Positions 10,801 to 19,888 of a DNA stretch of 64,000 bases are shown one piece after another. The stretch lies in assembly GCA_001839685.1 (NCBI GenBank), contig MLAK01001259.1, positions 166,235 through 230,234 of the forward strand, written 5' to 3'. Made by a program: the position numbers and the translations under genes. A model generated the notes under the pieces. It was not told the DNA's origin and searched no databases. It saw only the letters and a program-made list of their open reading frames with translations. Every line of letters starts with the position of its first letter. Within the stretch, counting starts at the first letter, position 1. The stretch comes from Tritrichomonas foetus. Taxonomy: Eukaryota; Parabasalia; Tritrichomonadida; Tritrichomonadidae.

Positions 10801-12842
10801 GCCCAACCATGAGGTGGGGATTTACAACACTGTGTAATAATATTAGGGGTTCCTAGAGGTGGATTATTTGGGAAAATAAAAGATTCTGATGGTAATTTCT
10901 TAGTAAAGGATTCAATAGTAATTTCTTGGGATTCTAAAAGAACATAAAGTTGGTAAAAATATCCAAGTGTAAATGAAGTGATTAATGTAAAATTCGAATT
11001 TAATGAATAAGGCTTCGGTAAATCTTCGGATGAAAAACGAAGTTCAAGGAAAATATGCTTATTTGCACCAAGTATAACTCCATTTTCAAGAATACTCATT
11101 GTTCGAAATTGTGGATAAGGATATTCATTTTTGAGATTAGGGTCGATTTCTTCAATAGGAATAAACGAATTATACCAAACTATATATAATTTCAAATACT
11201 GAGGAAGTGAAACAGCAATGAGTGCTAATGGATGTGGAATAAATAATGCACATGGATGATCAGCTTCAAGAGTTCCAAATTTTTCGTAATGGTTTTTAGA
11301 CAAAAAATAAGCATCTATAGAATTGGTTGTTGAGACAACAAATAAATCTGTAGAATGTACAGTAATTGACAAATTATCAAACTGGTGATTAGATGATGAA
11401 TTGCTAACTGGAATTTCTTTAAATGATTCATCAAATGTGTAAATGTGGATGTCTTTTTTGCCAATAACGGCAATAAAGGCGATTTTATCATAAATTTCTA
11501 TGACTCCAAAAATAGCTTCATAATCAAAATTACATATTGGTTGATTTTCTTTTGTTCCATTATCAAATAAAACACAATTCGATAAAATTCCAATTTTTCC
11601 TTCTTTAAAATTGCAATAATCTAAATATTCGTTTTTTTCTACTGCTTTTTCTAATTTCCACCAATCATAAAGAACTTTATCTTCATGCTGTGTTAAAATT
11701 TTCTCCTTCTTAAATATATTGATAATTGGTGATCGAATAAAATCAAATTTTAGTGGTGCAATGTGTGTTAATTTTGATTTTCCTAATTCAAATTGATAAA
11801 AAGAAAGCGACGTTTTTGAAAATCTCACAGCAGAAATCAATCTTTTTAATTCACCATCTGAAAAAATCCTTTTTAAGTCACAAAAAGTTGCAAAAGCAAC
11901 ATCAACATTCATATTAACATTTCCGAGATGTTGTAATTGAGGTAAACTTTTTTCTTGAAGTAAACTTATAGATGATTTTTCTTTCTCATTTTCTATTGTT
12001 GCCATAATTAATGTTCTTGGTCTTTTCACGCTTGGAAAAACTCTTCGTGAATCTGACATAGCTTTTTGACAGTTCTTGAGTTGAATCTGGTTTTCAATAT
12101 CACAAGAAATGCAAACAGCTGCTGATAAAACTTTACATCCAAAATCAAACCACTTCACACAACACAATTCATAACTTGTTGTGGATTCTATCCAAAGTCG
12201 AACAATTCCCTCTTCTGTTGCAGTAACAGCCAGAAGGTGCTCAGAAGTTCCCCACTCAAAACTTGAGATGTGACCATTAATTGGTAAATTTGACCTTCGT
12301 CGTCTCTCAAAAGGTGAATACCAAACAACAGGATTTTGCCCCCCGCGTGAATAGGCAGCAATTCCTCTTCCACATGGGGAAACAACACATTTGTCATGAA
12401 CAAGTGTTTCTGAAAGAATGATTTTGTCGGTTCCAATCCAGTTGTTGCCAACCGACGTCGCATTCAAACAATATTGAGTTTTATAGAAAAGAAACTCGTT
12501 GCTGGCAGTAATCGCTATTGGAGTGCATCCCAAGTTCGCCTCGTAGATCGGTTTTGATAGATCTGAAAGAAGATAAAAATATAATTTTCCATTTTGATCT
12601 ACGCAAATCAATGACGTGTCTTTGTCGTATCCTGTGAAAGTTAATGAAACTATTGTCGATGTTTGGTCTGGGATCGCAATTATTTGATATTTTAGCGTTA
12701 ATCTATCAAATAAAAAGACGAGATTATCTGAAGCGAATGCGAATAATGTTTTCTTGTGTTGTAAAAGAGACGTAGCTGCATAGCATCGAGAATTATTTGG
12801 AGAAAAACCGAGAATTTGTGAATTGGTTAAGGGAGAAAACAT
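7857..12842 (-). CDS. RAVE/DMX-like WD40 protein (Rav1 family, divergent)
   Basis: 1661 residues from ATG 12842. WD40-type beta repeats fill the first ~260 residues. A helical middle at about 650-900 includes YIPFFGVWALLS and, near 822-850, HRVALSAMFFCLRGMTKQAL, which follows the Rav1 C-domain pattern (RxxxAAAFFLLAGxxxDAxxV). A strongly acidic low-complexity insert lies at about 960-1050. A second WD40 block runs from about 1310 to the end (SHPREPFFVAGTSSGRIYL; YDSSQRFFVTGSQDNSIKI). WD40, helical core, WD40 is the layout of Rav1/DMXL proteins, which promote assembly of V1 onto V0 of the vacuolar H+-ATPase. A second, longer member lies at 51041-57856. Family placement is by motif and layout; a plain WD40 scaffold is the alternative. 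Divergent from the WD40 gene at 13125. Confidence 0.65.
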   Translation of the reverse strand: MFSPLTNSQILGFSPNNSRCYAATSLLQHKKTLFAFASDNLVFLFDRLTLKYQIIAIPDQTSTIVSLTFTGYDKDTSLICVDQNGKLYFYLLSDLSKPIYEANLGCTPIAITASNEFLFYKTQYCLNATSVGNNWIGTDKIILSETLVHDKCVVSPCGRGIAAYSRGGQNPVVWYSPFERRRRSNLPINGHISSFEWGTSEHLLAVTATEEGIVRLWIESTTSYELCCVKWFDFGCKVLSAAVCISCDIENQIQLKNCQKAMSDSRRVFPSVKRPRTLIMATIENEKEKSSISLLQEKSLPQLQHLGNVNMNVDVAFATFCDLKRIFSDGELKRLISAVRFSKTSLSFYQFELGKSKLTHIAPLKFDFIRSPIINIFKKEKILTQHEDKVLYDWWKLEKAVEKNEYLDYCNFKEGKIGILSNCVLFDNGTKENQPICNFDYEAIFGVIEIYDKIAFIAVIGKKDIHIYTFDESFKEIPVSNSSSNHQFDNLSITVHSTDLFVVSTTNSIDAYFLSKNHYEKFGTLEADHPCALFIPHPLALIAVSLPQYLKLYIVWYNSFIPIEEIDPNLKNEYPYPQFRTMSILENGVILGANKHIFLELRFSSEDLPKPYSLNSNFTLITSFTLGYFYQLYVLLESQEITIESFTKKLPSESFIFPNNPPLGTPNIITQCCKSPPHGWALLDEPGLRFLFSWIFARNSPDLWRYIPFFGVWALLSKEQSALVDSLNLTSAKMLFDMMLPLWAKNVNILIKAVDILIETTIPSDNEIDTYFLFCILLNKRNTAKKIARVKNETKLANFFSIVSEDAKMRTRIEKSAFEAQKQHRVALSAMFFCLRGMTKQALVVLRDDRLLLVLTARLLGEANWHEYILPHLMDGFYTKWWKEENEGAKQLLRNWKYQRSEILSIELHRLEMLKKFETNEPYDILSVQLTPGFAQAQLIELAEVENLEDSEKESPKQALSEPNKDNEILEIEASEIEDESLTVKEVSTFDFGGAVADDWDDYDGFSSDSSENEDNNESENDANNDSKIENHENINDNELENINEAEKEEEKVEIESNLSTRFLRDIFSSPDPIFFTYNERFVVLLISSILNETYCENSLVLISKIANMLYESASGLIGPRAKQRISTTVAILYTLTLAMSKANMMMTLFMRPLNVESLGAIVAEFMNRKPKMPTYPPNILKRFVTKEVTVKESDRELANFISFHEICKVLISQGSLSRLQMLISFFHHRHRLLFTNLKTFYFSESNYSFDLSTIGLRCQDMSERMQETLVQRKWLVSMVNPFVSPFYFGDHFDASRSFERETHFDVQLVAVCINPQNTAEIAVGSKDGIEFINLNKVKKSSTTPSSPTSADTSGDNSTSMSGTEGLTPFDSPFASLMSPAKAEYLDPAAFYQKREFRPQWKKHRAPTRDLPVTCLASHPREPFFVAGTSSGRIYLSPFGKKFTNTTSSVMYNESSVTSISLNETGDRLLSTALDGYIYVSDFKTANLFVSVEGSTAAWLNNDTQIIVCEPMNKQFVVYDTIAGLSPVATFKLPKRSSCSPIAVCGPYVLTGYDDGSVVQLDLRSQQYSTMKLHESPVTVIKYDSSQRFFVTGSQDNSIKIVNARVDATPQILNDVFTTYDQKSEFRGVNDIAISDRTIVACGHSPSIHAWMVNDPRGLYF

Positions 12843-13124
12843 GATTTTTTTTTTTATTTGGAAAAATCAAAACAAATTTTTCTTTCTGTCGATACCATAA
12901 GGCCAAATAATAGGCTACTTTTTTCATAGAAATGAAACTTTTTCTGAATTTTTTGATAGTTGGGAAAATCTAAGAAGGTTAACTTTTTCAAGTTTTGATG
13001 ACCAAATAAAGACAGATTTTCTTCTAAGGCACCATTTACGATAATATGATTAATCATTCAAAAAAATTGGCCTATTTTGGGTGAAATCCCAAGAAAGTGA
13101 AGACAAATTGAAAAAAACAAATCA
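12843..13124. promoter_or_regulatory. Bidirectional promoter region, DMX-like / WD40
   Basis: Contains AAATAATAGGCTAC at about 12905, two ACTTTTTTC/AACTTTTTC elements, AACTTTTTCAAGTT at 12981 and, 48-57 bases before the WD40 ATG, TTGGCCTATT (complement of AATAGGCCAA). All recur in other promoter spacers of the window. Confidence 0.45.
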
Positions 13125-14147
13125 ATGTATGAACCAGACGATTTATTTGTTGTTGAAACGCCTGCTTGGCATGTCGAGCCAACAGGAACATCAATAAGCT
13201 GTATTGACTATAGTCAAGATGGTGCATTAGTCGCATTCTCAAATCAGCTCGGAACAATATCAGTTGCTTCATCTTACGATGGTGACGTTAAACGGACTCT
13301 GGAACAAGCCAATTCAACATACCCAATAACAGGACTTCGTTTCCATCCCTCGGAAGACTCGCTACTCCTCTCTACGTCTCGCGATGGAACAATCCTTCTT
13401 TACAATCTTCCACGAAGTGAGGTTGTTAATCGACAACGCCATCTTGGCAGCAACCTCCTTTCTATGAATATCGACTCTTTTGGTGAAGTTTTCGCGATCG
13501 CGTGTGCCGATGGATCAATTCGAATTTACGACCTGGAGAACCTCCAGCGAACAAAAGCGCTTGTAAAAATGACAGCCAAGACAGCAACCACTCAAACCAT
13601 CAATATCTACAGTCTCGTCTTCCATCCAGAAGATTCCAATGTCATCATTGCGGCAGGCTGGAGCGACAAGGTCATCATTTGGGACATCAGAACGGGTAAC
13701 CCAGAACGATCCATAGCTGGTCCTCACGTTAGAGGTCCTGCCCTCGACATTCACAATGATCTGATTTTGGCAGGCTCATCACGCGATAAAAAACAATTGG
13801 AACTTTTTGATTATGGAACTGCCAAAAAAATCAGAGATGTGTCGATCGACCAAACTCTTGCAAATGGATCCATTTCTATCAATGCCGCAAAAATCGCCAG
13901 AAATGGAATGGACATCATCGCAGGTGGAGTCATCAACAGTGGGGGAGGTCCATTGGGATCAGGCGGTCCAGGAGGCGGAAGCGTGGTCCAGGCGTTTGAT
14001 TTCACACATGGGAAATGCTTCGGCCAAACACCGCAGATGCAAGGAGCCGTCACAGCTGCAGCTGTTTCGCCATTTGGATCGGGTTTCGTGGTTGGAACAG
14101 AGGCTGGCGAACTAGCGTGCCACATGGTCAGGCTCAAGCCAACCTGA
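13125..14147 (+). CDS. WD40 repeat protein
   Basis: 340 residues, about six to seven WD40 blades. Clear blades include LRFHPSEDSLLLSTSRDGTILLYNL, FAIACADGSIRIYDL and FHPEDSNVIIAAGWSDKVIIWDIRTG. The stretch around residues 190-215 (SIAGPHVRGPALDI followed by LILAGSSR) resembles a group of protist WD40 proteins with a GPH/LDI signature; I know no firm function for that group. A Gly-rich loop (SGGGPLGSGGPGGGS) lies near 285. Likely a small cytosolic propeller used as a scaffold. GC content is higher than most neighbours, which may reflect strong expression. ATG 13125 is the first in frame after the bidirectional promoter. Confidence 0.85.
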   Translation: MYEPDDLFVVETPAWHVEPTGTSISCIDYSQDGALVAFSNQLGTISVASSYDGDVKRTLEQANSTYPITGLRFHPSEDSLLLSTSRDGTILLYNLPRSEVVNRQRHLGSNLLSMNIDSFGEVFAIACADGSIRIYDLENLQRTKALVKMTAKTATTQTINIYSLVFHPEDSNVIIAAGWSDKVIIWDIRTGNPERSIAGPHVRGPALDIHNDLILAGSSRDKKQLELFDYGTAKKIRDVSIDQTLANGSISINAAKIARNGMDIIAGGVINSGGGPLGSGGPGGGSVVQAFDFTHGKCFGQTPQMQGAVTAAAVSPFGSGFVVGTEAGELACHMVRLKPT

Positions 14148-14208
14148 GCGGGAATTTTGGTATAAAATTTATATATAAATGGTATGTGGTTTCTCGTTGT
14201 TGTTTTCT

Positions 14209-14281
14209 ATTTTGTTTGTTTGTTGTTTTGATTTTGTTTGTTTGTTGTTTCGATTTTGTTTGTTTGTTGTTTTGGTTTTGT
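14209..14281. repeat. 22-bp tandem repeat (ATTTTGTTTGTTTGTTGTTTYG), three copies
   Basis: Units start at 14209, 14231 and 14253 with period 22, plus a partial copy. Lies just after the WD40 stop. Confidence 0.9.
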
Positions 14282-14449
14282 TTTAAGTTGCGAAAGAGAC
14301 TTCATATTTTGGGATCATAATGTGTATGTAGCAGTACGATATCGTATTAGAATAGTATGTCATGAAGAATGAGACTTTAATTAATAAAACACACATGAAA
14401 TTACAGTGATCCTAATGTTCATGATTATCGTTACATATCACAAAAATTA

Positions 14450-15870
14450 ATTCTGAAAATAAAAAAACTTACTTCTCATTTGAATTTGCAAGTTGACCAA
14501 CGAATTCTTTTTATATAACATGATATGTACAAGAACTGGAATTATGATCCTTCCTACAAATACGAATGTAACTATATGACTCTTGGTAATTGCAGGGGAA
14601 AGTTCAATAGGCATTATTACTACAAACCTCACCAGCATTATGGGTATCGATAACTGTCCATGTATAATCATCATTAGATCCTTCAACAAACCAAGATATT
14701 TAGAAATATCTACCAGATTTTAATGAATAATTATTCAATTGCACGACTATTTTCTTTAAATCAAACATAATCCAGGTATTTTCTCCACTACACCTATAAT
14801 AACAAATCCAAGAATAACCAATAATCTTGTTCCATTGTGGATGGCCACTGGAATTAGAAAACTTGGTAAAAATTATCAACCATTACTTTCATATATTGAG
14901 TGTAAATATTTATGTGATGAAAAAAATGAATGATTTTGTTGAAAAAATAGAATTTGAAGATTTAAATGTTCAAATATGGAAAAAGATATGTAAATTACAT
15001 GTTAATTTACACACTCACCCTATTCGTCATATTGAAATTAATATTCCATATGAAAAAGAGCTTTTAAAAAAATATTTTCCAAGTTAAATGATGAATTTAA
15101 TGGCAATTCATTTTATTCTGATATTGTTAAGTGTTTTGGAAAGAAATCATCATTCAGCTAATTTTCACTTTTAATATTAAATTTAGGATGACTCATTACA
15201 CTTTCTAAAGTGTCAACATTCAATGTCATTGAAAGATTACAAGTTTTTTCACTATATAGTATTTCAATAGAAACGGAAATTGAATTTATTGCTCAATATT
15301 TCTATGATTTAAACATAAAGAAACCAAAAAATTAGTGAGAAAACTTGTAACATTTTAATGACATTTTCTATTTTAAAAATGGAATTTTCTTTCTTTAAAA
15401 TAGATAAGAGATAACTGTTCTCTAATTCTAGTGCTATTTGAACTAAAATATCATCTTCTATTTTCTCAATTTCAATATTATTTCCTTCCATTAAATAAAC
15501 AAATTTATTGAAGAATTCTTTTAACATTTCATTTTTGGTATTATGTTCTTCTGTTTCCAGATCCTCAGACTATTTATGTTGAAATTTATAGAAAATCAAC
15601 TTATTACTTGATCTACCTTCATTAATTCGCAGAATTTTGGTGAAATGAAGCATGCCAAAAACATGGGCAAATATAACACTGATTCAAGAAATCGAAATGG
15701 AAATCCTTTTCAATAGCATTTGAGAGTCTGTAGTTTGTCACTAAATTTTATTCTTCGCCATAAACTCAAAGAGAAATGAAGTGATTTGTCCGATAACTGT
15801 CGAATTCTAATTGAATTTTCAAAATATAGTCAAATTTCAATTTTGGCAGTTTTTATATGAAGTGAGGAAT
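14450..15870 (-). pseudogene. Decayed BTB-BACK/discoidin family gene
   Basis: The minus strand holds two groups of family-like sequence. From about 15600 down to 15309 a BTB/BACK-like stretch starts at ATG 15527 (LKEFFNKFVYLMEGNNIEIE, ALELENSYLLSILKKENSI, VIKMLQVFSL). From about 14862 down to 14480 a discoidin (F5/8 type C)-like domain can be followed: HPQWNKIIGYSW, NTWIMFDLKKIVVQLNNYSL, then after a stop ISWFVEGSNDDYTWTVIDTHN and, after another stop, TFPCNYQESYSYIRICR. At least two in-frame stops plus frame changes break it, so no functional protein is possible. Trichomonads have many BTB proteins ending in such a domain; membership is inferred. The region between the two groups carries family-like sequence on the opposite strand, so the locus is rearranged. 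Confidence 0.6.
14911..15335 (+). pseudogene. Family fragments on the plus strand inside the decayed BTB/discoidin locus
   Basis: Three plus-strand pieces look coding but are separated by stops and frame changes. VEKIEFEDLNVQIWKKICKL lies near 14940-15000. KLNDEFNGNSFYSDIVKCFG lies near 15080-15140 in another frame. VIERLQVFSLYSISIETEIE and FIAQYFYDL lie near 15200-15320. The last shares the VI.xLQVFSL string with the minus-strand piece at 15309-15345, so it belongs to the same family but points the other way. This fits a second relic copy or an inverted segment. The order of pieces is unlike a single intact gene. Confidence 0.45.
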
Positions 15871-16026
15871 GATCAGAGGGCTTCCTAAAAAAGGGATAGT
15901 TTTCCGAAATAATTTTATTTGTAGTATCAAAAATAAATGAGGACAAATATGTATTAGATGTTAGTGATGAGGGGAGTAATAAACGAAATTAGGAGGTGAA
16001 AAGTTGAAGGAAAGGAAAAAAAAAAA

Positions 16027-16107
16027 CGACGACCATGGGATTCGAACCCACGCGTGCAAGCACAAGGGATTAGCAATCCCTCGCCTTAACCACTCGGCCA
16101 AGTCGTC
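16027..16107 (-). tRNA. tRNA-Ser (anticodon GCU)
   Basis: 81 bases, read from 16107 to 16027. Acceptor stem GACGACT/GGTCGTC with one T-G pair, discriminator G. A box TGGCCGAGTGG and B box GGTTCGAATCC are intact. Anticodon stem-loop AGGGA-TTGCTAA-TCCCT gives GCU, reading AGC/AGU. A long variable arm (TGTGC TT GCACG) marks a class II tRNA. A T run on the tRNA strand follows the 3' end directly (11 A on the plus strand), as expected for RNA polymerase III termination. Identical to the copy at 27060. Confidence 0.97.
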
Positions 16108-16555
16108 TACGGTTCAACCTTTTTGAGAAGTTGATTTCATGACATGAAAGATGTTATCAACCACATCAAATGATGTAATCAATATTGTCTGTTTGATTAT
16201 TTGTCTCTTCATTTTCTTTTTTGGTTTTTTAAATCCAGCGTGGATTAATGTAGTCTCCACTAGGAAGGAAATCTTTATAAAGTTCACCTTTTCAAAAACT
16301 TACAAATATTATAGTTCAAAAATTACATTTCGCCTGAATATTACATTTTGCTTCCACAGGACGTTTGGATTATTTCTTTTGGGGTTTCCCTCTCAGAAAT
16401 ATATGGCTGCGTCCATTACATTCTATTCTTTGAAGGCTCTTAAGAAAAATTGTGAGTTTCACAAACCGTGTGATTGAATTTTGTATAATATGATGTATAT
16501 GCGCATCAATATTTCAATTCTTAAAGATGAAAGAATCATTTCATCATTTTCTAAA
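16108..16555. other. Intergenic spacer before the RND gene, no gene supported
   Basis: AT-rich DNA upstream of the RND-type gene. A 108-codon ATG frame at 16151-16477 contains one hydrophobic stretch but no family features and base composition like the spacer, so it is not called. TCA initiator-like triplets at about 16538-16545 sit 11-18 bases before ATG 16556. Confidence 0.45.
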
Positions 16556-19500
16556 ATGGAGTCATCGGATTCTCATCAACATGTTCATGATCCAAATAGA
16601 GTAAAATTATGGAGATGGATGCGCGTTTATACAGCTTATGTATACAGAAGACCTTACGTTCCAATAACAATTTCATTATTGGTCACACTTGGTTTGTTCT
16701 TTTGGTTATATTTTGCATATGGTATCAATCCAGCATGTAACACCAATTATTATAGATGGTCTGGTGATGAAATCTCGAATAAATGGGATGCTTATGTTGG
16801 AGCGTCAAAAAATACATATGGATCATTGTTAGGAATGCTTGGAGAGACAATTACCATGTTAAAGCAGTTTCAGTTAACGCAAATGGGATGTATTATTTAT
16901 GAAAGAGCTAATGATAATATGTTATCAGCAGAAGCAGTTCAAGAAGTATGGAAAATGGAAGATTTAATGCATCAAACAGAAGGCTGGGGTGATTATTGTT
17001 TCAAAGTCCCATTAGATAGTTTACCACAATTTGCCCAAAACATTGCACGACAAGTTATTGAAAGTATGAAAGATATCCTCTCTGCACTAGAAGAAGATAC
17101 CAAATGTATTGCTTTTAAATCATTGATTACTGAACTCAAAGAATTTCTACAAACACGATATAATGTCACAAATCCTCAACCAGAAGATTTATCAGAAGAA
17201 CTATTAGCTGACTTCATTTGGGGAGATAATAGAACCCGTGAAGATCGAGTTATTCAAACCTATTTTGGATCTGACTATGATCCAGATGCTAGGACAACAA
17301 CAAGAATGAGATCAATGTTTCCATTTGGTTTACCAATAAAAGGATACAGAAACAAAGGCGACAGACAAGCAGAACAAACGGCAAAACTTGGGAAATGGCA
17401 ACAAGGATTTCTTCAACCAATGAGAGATATGTCAAAAGCCAAGCCAAAAGGTGTTATTCCATATGGTGGATTTCCATTTGCTCTTAATTATGATATTTCT
17501 GATCTTATTTTGAAACAAGTATGGTGGTTAGTTGGATCTTTCCTTTTCATGTTTGTTTTCGCTGTTTTTGTCATGAAATCATTTTTTGTGGCAATATTAG
17601 GAACAATTGGCGTTTTCTTACCAATCCCTTGTGCATTAGCAATTGTTAATATTGTTTTCCAAATTCATCATATTGATGTGATTAATGTTATTGCTCTTTT
17701 CTTAATTTGTGGAATTGGCGCAGATTGTCTTTTCATCATTTTCGAATTATTCAGACAATCAGAAACCATATATACTAACCACAAGAAAAGATTAGCATAT
17801 GCTTCACAGCGTGGTCTTATTGCATTAGCCACATCAATTACAACCTCAGGTGTTTCATTTCTTGCATTATGTACTTCGGGAGTAAGAATAATGAACTTTT
17901 TTGGAATCTTTAGCTTTTTACTGTTATTGTTTACATTTATTTTCACTTTCACCTGGTATATTGGAATATTGGCTATATGGGCTAAGCATTGGGAGCATAC
18001 AGGTCTTGGATGTAGTTGCAATTGTAAATGTAAATGCAAGAAGAGGAAGAGAGATGAACTTGAAAGTTTAAACTCGAAATTGTTAATGTCACAATCATCT
18101 ACGCTTACATTTACTGATTCATCATCATCTGGATTTAATGATCTATATGTTGAATATCCTAAAAATGGAATATTTGATTTTCTACATGGAAAACCAGAGT
18201 TCAAAATTGATGCAGCTGGAATTGATATATCTAGATATAATGTCTATGAGAAGTTTTTCTACAATTACATGTCGCCTGTAATTTATTATTATCGATTACC
18301 AATAGTCGTTTTAGCTTTCGCTTTTGCAGCAATTATGGCTTACTTTACTTTTCAGATGGAGACCAAGAGTGAATTGCAATTTTTGCCCGATGATCATCAG
18401 CTTCAAAGAGCCTATACATTAGCTTTGAATGGATTTTCTACTGCCCTAAATGACTTTTCATTTGTATATGTTTGGGGAATCGATCCTAAACCAATAGTTA
18501 AAGTTGCTGATAAACTAACTATTGATAATTATGGAATTCCAACTTATTGGCCATTTAACATCACTGATCAAAGAGTTCAACAGCATATTAACAATACTTG
18601 GAATTTAATTTTATCAAAGTCTTTTATTGATAAATTTACTACAACAAACTTTGGTGTAAATCCATGGAATATCTGGGAACAAATTGTTGATTTTGATGAG
18701 GAATATATTGAAGATCCACTGATAGGCCCATTAATTAAAATTGCTTTCGAGTACCTTAACTTGACAAAACCACCTGAATCAATGGAATATATAACACCTG
18801 AAGAATATTCGGGATACAGTGCAGTATGGCAAATACTTCTGAGTGAATTGGCTTATCAAGAACCAGATTCATACGTACCTGGAACATTAAAAGCAAATAC
18901 TGTTGGATTTTCACTTGATGACTATTCCTTACAATTCATTGGAATGAAAGCTAATATGTTTATTCCATCAGAAATAACAATTGAAAGTTTACATGAACTA
19001 TATGATAAAGCCAAGAAACTAGAACAAGAAATCCACGATGATGCTGAAAGATTAGGAATTCCAGAATTCAAAGGTTTCATGACAGGTGTTGCTTGGCTTA
19101 CAATGGTAACAGAGGAGAAATTACCTCAACAAGTTATCAAAGATGTAGGATATGCCTTTATTTTTGCATCTGTTGTTATTTTGATTTCCACATTTTCTAT
19201 TTCATACACATTATATGTTCTGGTATCAATGCTTTCTACAATTTTCATGATTTTAGGCATATTAGATTTGACAGGATGGAAGATTGGTACAAATGAAGCA
19301 ATTATGATATCAATTGCTTCTGGTTTTTGTGCTGATTTCATTATTCAACCAATGCTTGCTCTTGCTCATGACTCCTCCGAACGTTCTTTATATGGCAAAA
19401 TTCAAGCTTCATTAACAACATTTTGTACACCAGTTTCTTGTGCTTTAGTAACTACTCTTGTTGCTGCATGCTTTTTATATCCCTGCGATATATTACTCTT

Positions 19501-19705
19501 CCCACCATTTGCAACCTTCCTTCTTGGAAGTGGCATATTTGGTATTGTTCATGGGTTTATAATTTTACCAGCACTTGTAGCTCTTATTTCATGTGGAAAA
19601 ACACACATCGATTTATACAGTCTTCCAAAGATTCAACAGAACAAAATTATTCCTCCAGATTCAGAAGAAGATATTATTCCCGAGCCAAACGAAAATATAA
19701 ATTAG
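16556..19705 (+). CDS. RND-superfamily membrane protein, Patched/Dispatched type with sterol-sensing domain
   Basis: 1049 residues from ATG 16556, chosen because TCATCATTTT lies just upstream; in-frame ATGs at 16490, 16493 and 16499 would add 19-22 residues. Layout is that of Patched/Dispatched/NPC1: one N-terminal helix (about 36-57), a large extracytoplasmic loop, a five- to six-helix sterol-sensing-type block (about 322-480), a cytosolic linker, a second single helix (577-598), a second large loop and a final helix block (about 863-1040). TM4 has GIGADC and TM10 has GFCAD, both GxxxD motifs that carry the acidic residue of RND proton or cation relays. The cytosolic linker starts with a striking Cys/Lys cluster (CSCNCKCKCKKRKR), possibly palmitoylated. 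Predicted lipid or sterol transport; substrate unknown. Confidence 0.85.
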   Translation: MESSDSHQHVHDPNRVKLWRWMRVYTAYVYRRPYVPITISLLVTLGLFFWLYFAYGINPACNTNYYRWSGDEISNKWDAYVGASKNTYGSLLGMLGETITMLKQFQLTQMGCIIYERANDNMLSAEAVQEVWKMEDLMHQTEGWGDYCFKVPLDSLPQFAQNIARQVIESMKDILSALEEDTKCIAFKSLITELKEFLQTRYNVTNPQPEDLSEELLADFIWGDNRTREDRVIQTYFGSDYDPDARTTTRMRSMFPFGLPIKGYRNKGDRQAEQTAKLGKWQQGFLQPMRDMSKAKPKGVIPYGGFPFALNYDISDLILKQVWWLVGSFLFMFVFAVFVMKSFFVAILGTIGVFLPIPCALAIVNIVFQIHHIDVINVIALFLICGIGADCLFIIFELFRQSETIYTNHKKRLAYASQRGLIALATSITTSGVSFLALCTSGVRIMNFFGIFSFLLLLFTFIFTFTWYIGILAIWAKHWEHTGLGCSCNCKCKCKKRKRDELESLNSKLLMSQSSTLTFTDSSSSGFNDLYVEYPKNGIFDFLHGKPEFKIDAAGIDISRYNVYEKFFYNYMSPVIYYYRLPIVVLAFAFAAIMAYFTFQMETKSELQFLPDDHQLQRAYTLALNGFSTALNDFSFVYVWGIDPKPIVKVADKLTIDNYGIPTYWPFNITDQRVQQHINNTWNLILSKSFIDKFTTTNFGVNPWNIWEQIVDFDEEYIEDPLIGPLIKIAFEYLNLTKPPESMEYITPEEYSGYSAVWQILLSELAYQEPDSYVPGTLKANTVGFSLDDYSLQFIGMKANMFIPSEITIESLHELYDKAKKLEQEIHDDAERLGIPEFKGFMTGVAWLTMVTEEKLPQQVIKDVGYAFIFASVVILISTFSISYTLYVLVSMLSTIFMILGILDLTGWKIGTNEAIMISIASGFCADFIIQPMLALAHDSSERSLYGKIQASLTTFCTPVSCALVTTLVAACFLYPCDILLFPPFATFLLGSGIFGIVHGFIILPALVALISCGKTHIDLYSLPKIQQNKIIPPDSEEDIIPEPNENIN

Positions 19706-19888
19706 ATTTGAAAGAAAATCACTATAGTTCAAATATTTAATCACTCTTCTGATCAATTTCAATAATCATACTATATATCGTAATTAATAAAGTTAAAATC
19801 TGTTCATATTTTATATTATTTTTATTCGATTTAATGCTTGCTTAAAACAAAAAGAAATATATGATTAACAATGATATTTATTACAAAA

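Noticed and set aside
16151..16477. 108-codon ATG frame with one hydrophobic stretch
   Set aside because: Composition is spacer-like and it sits in the promoter region of the RND gene; no similarity recognised.
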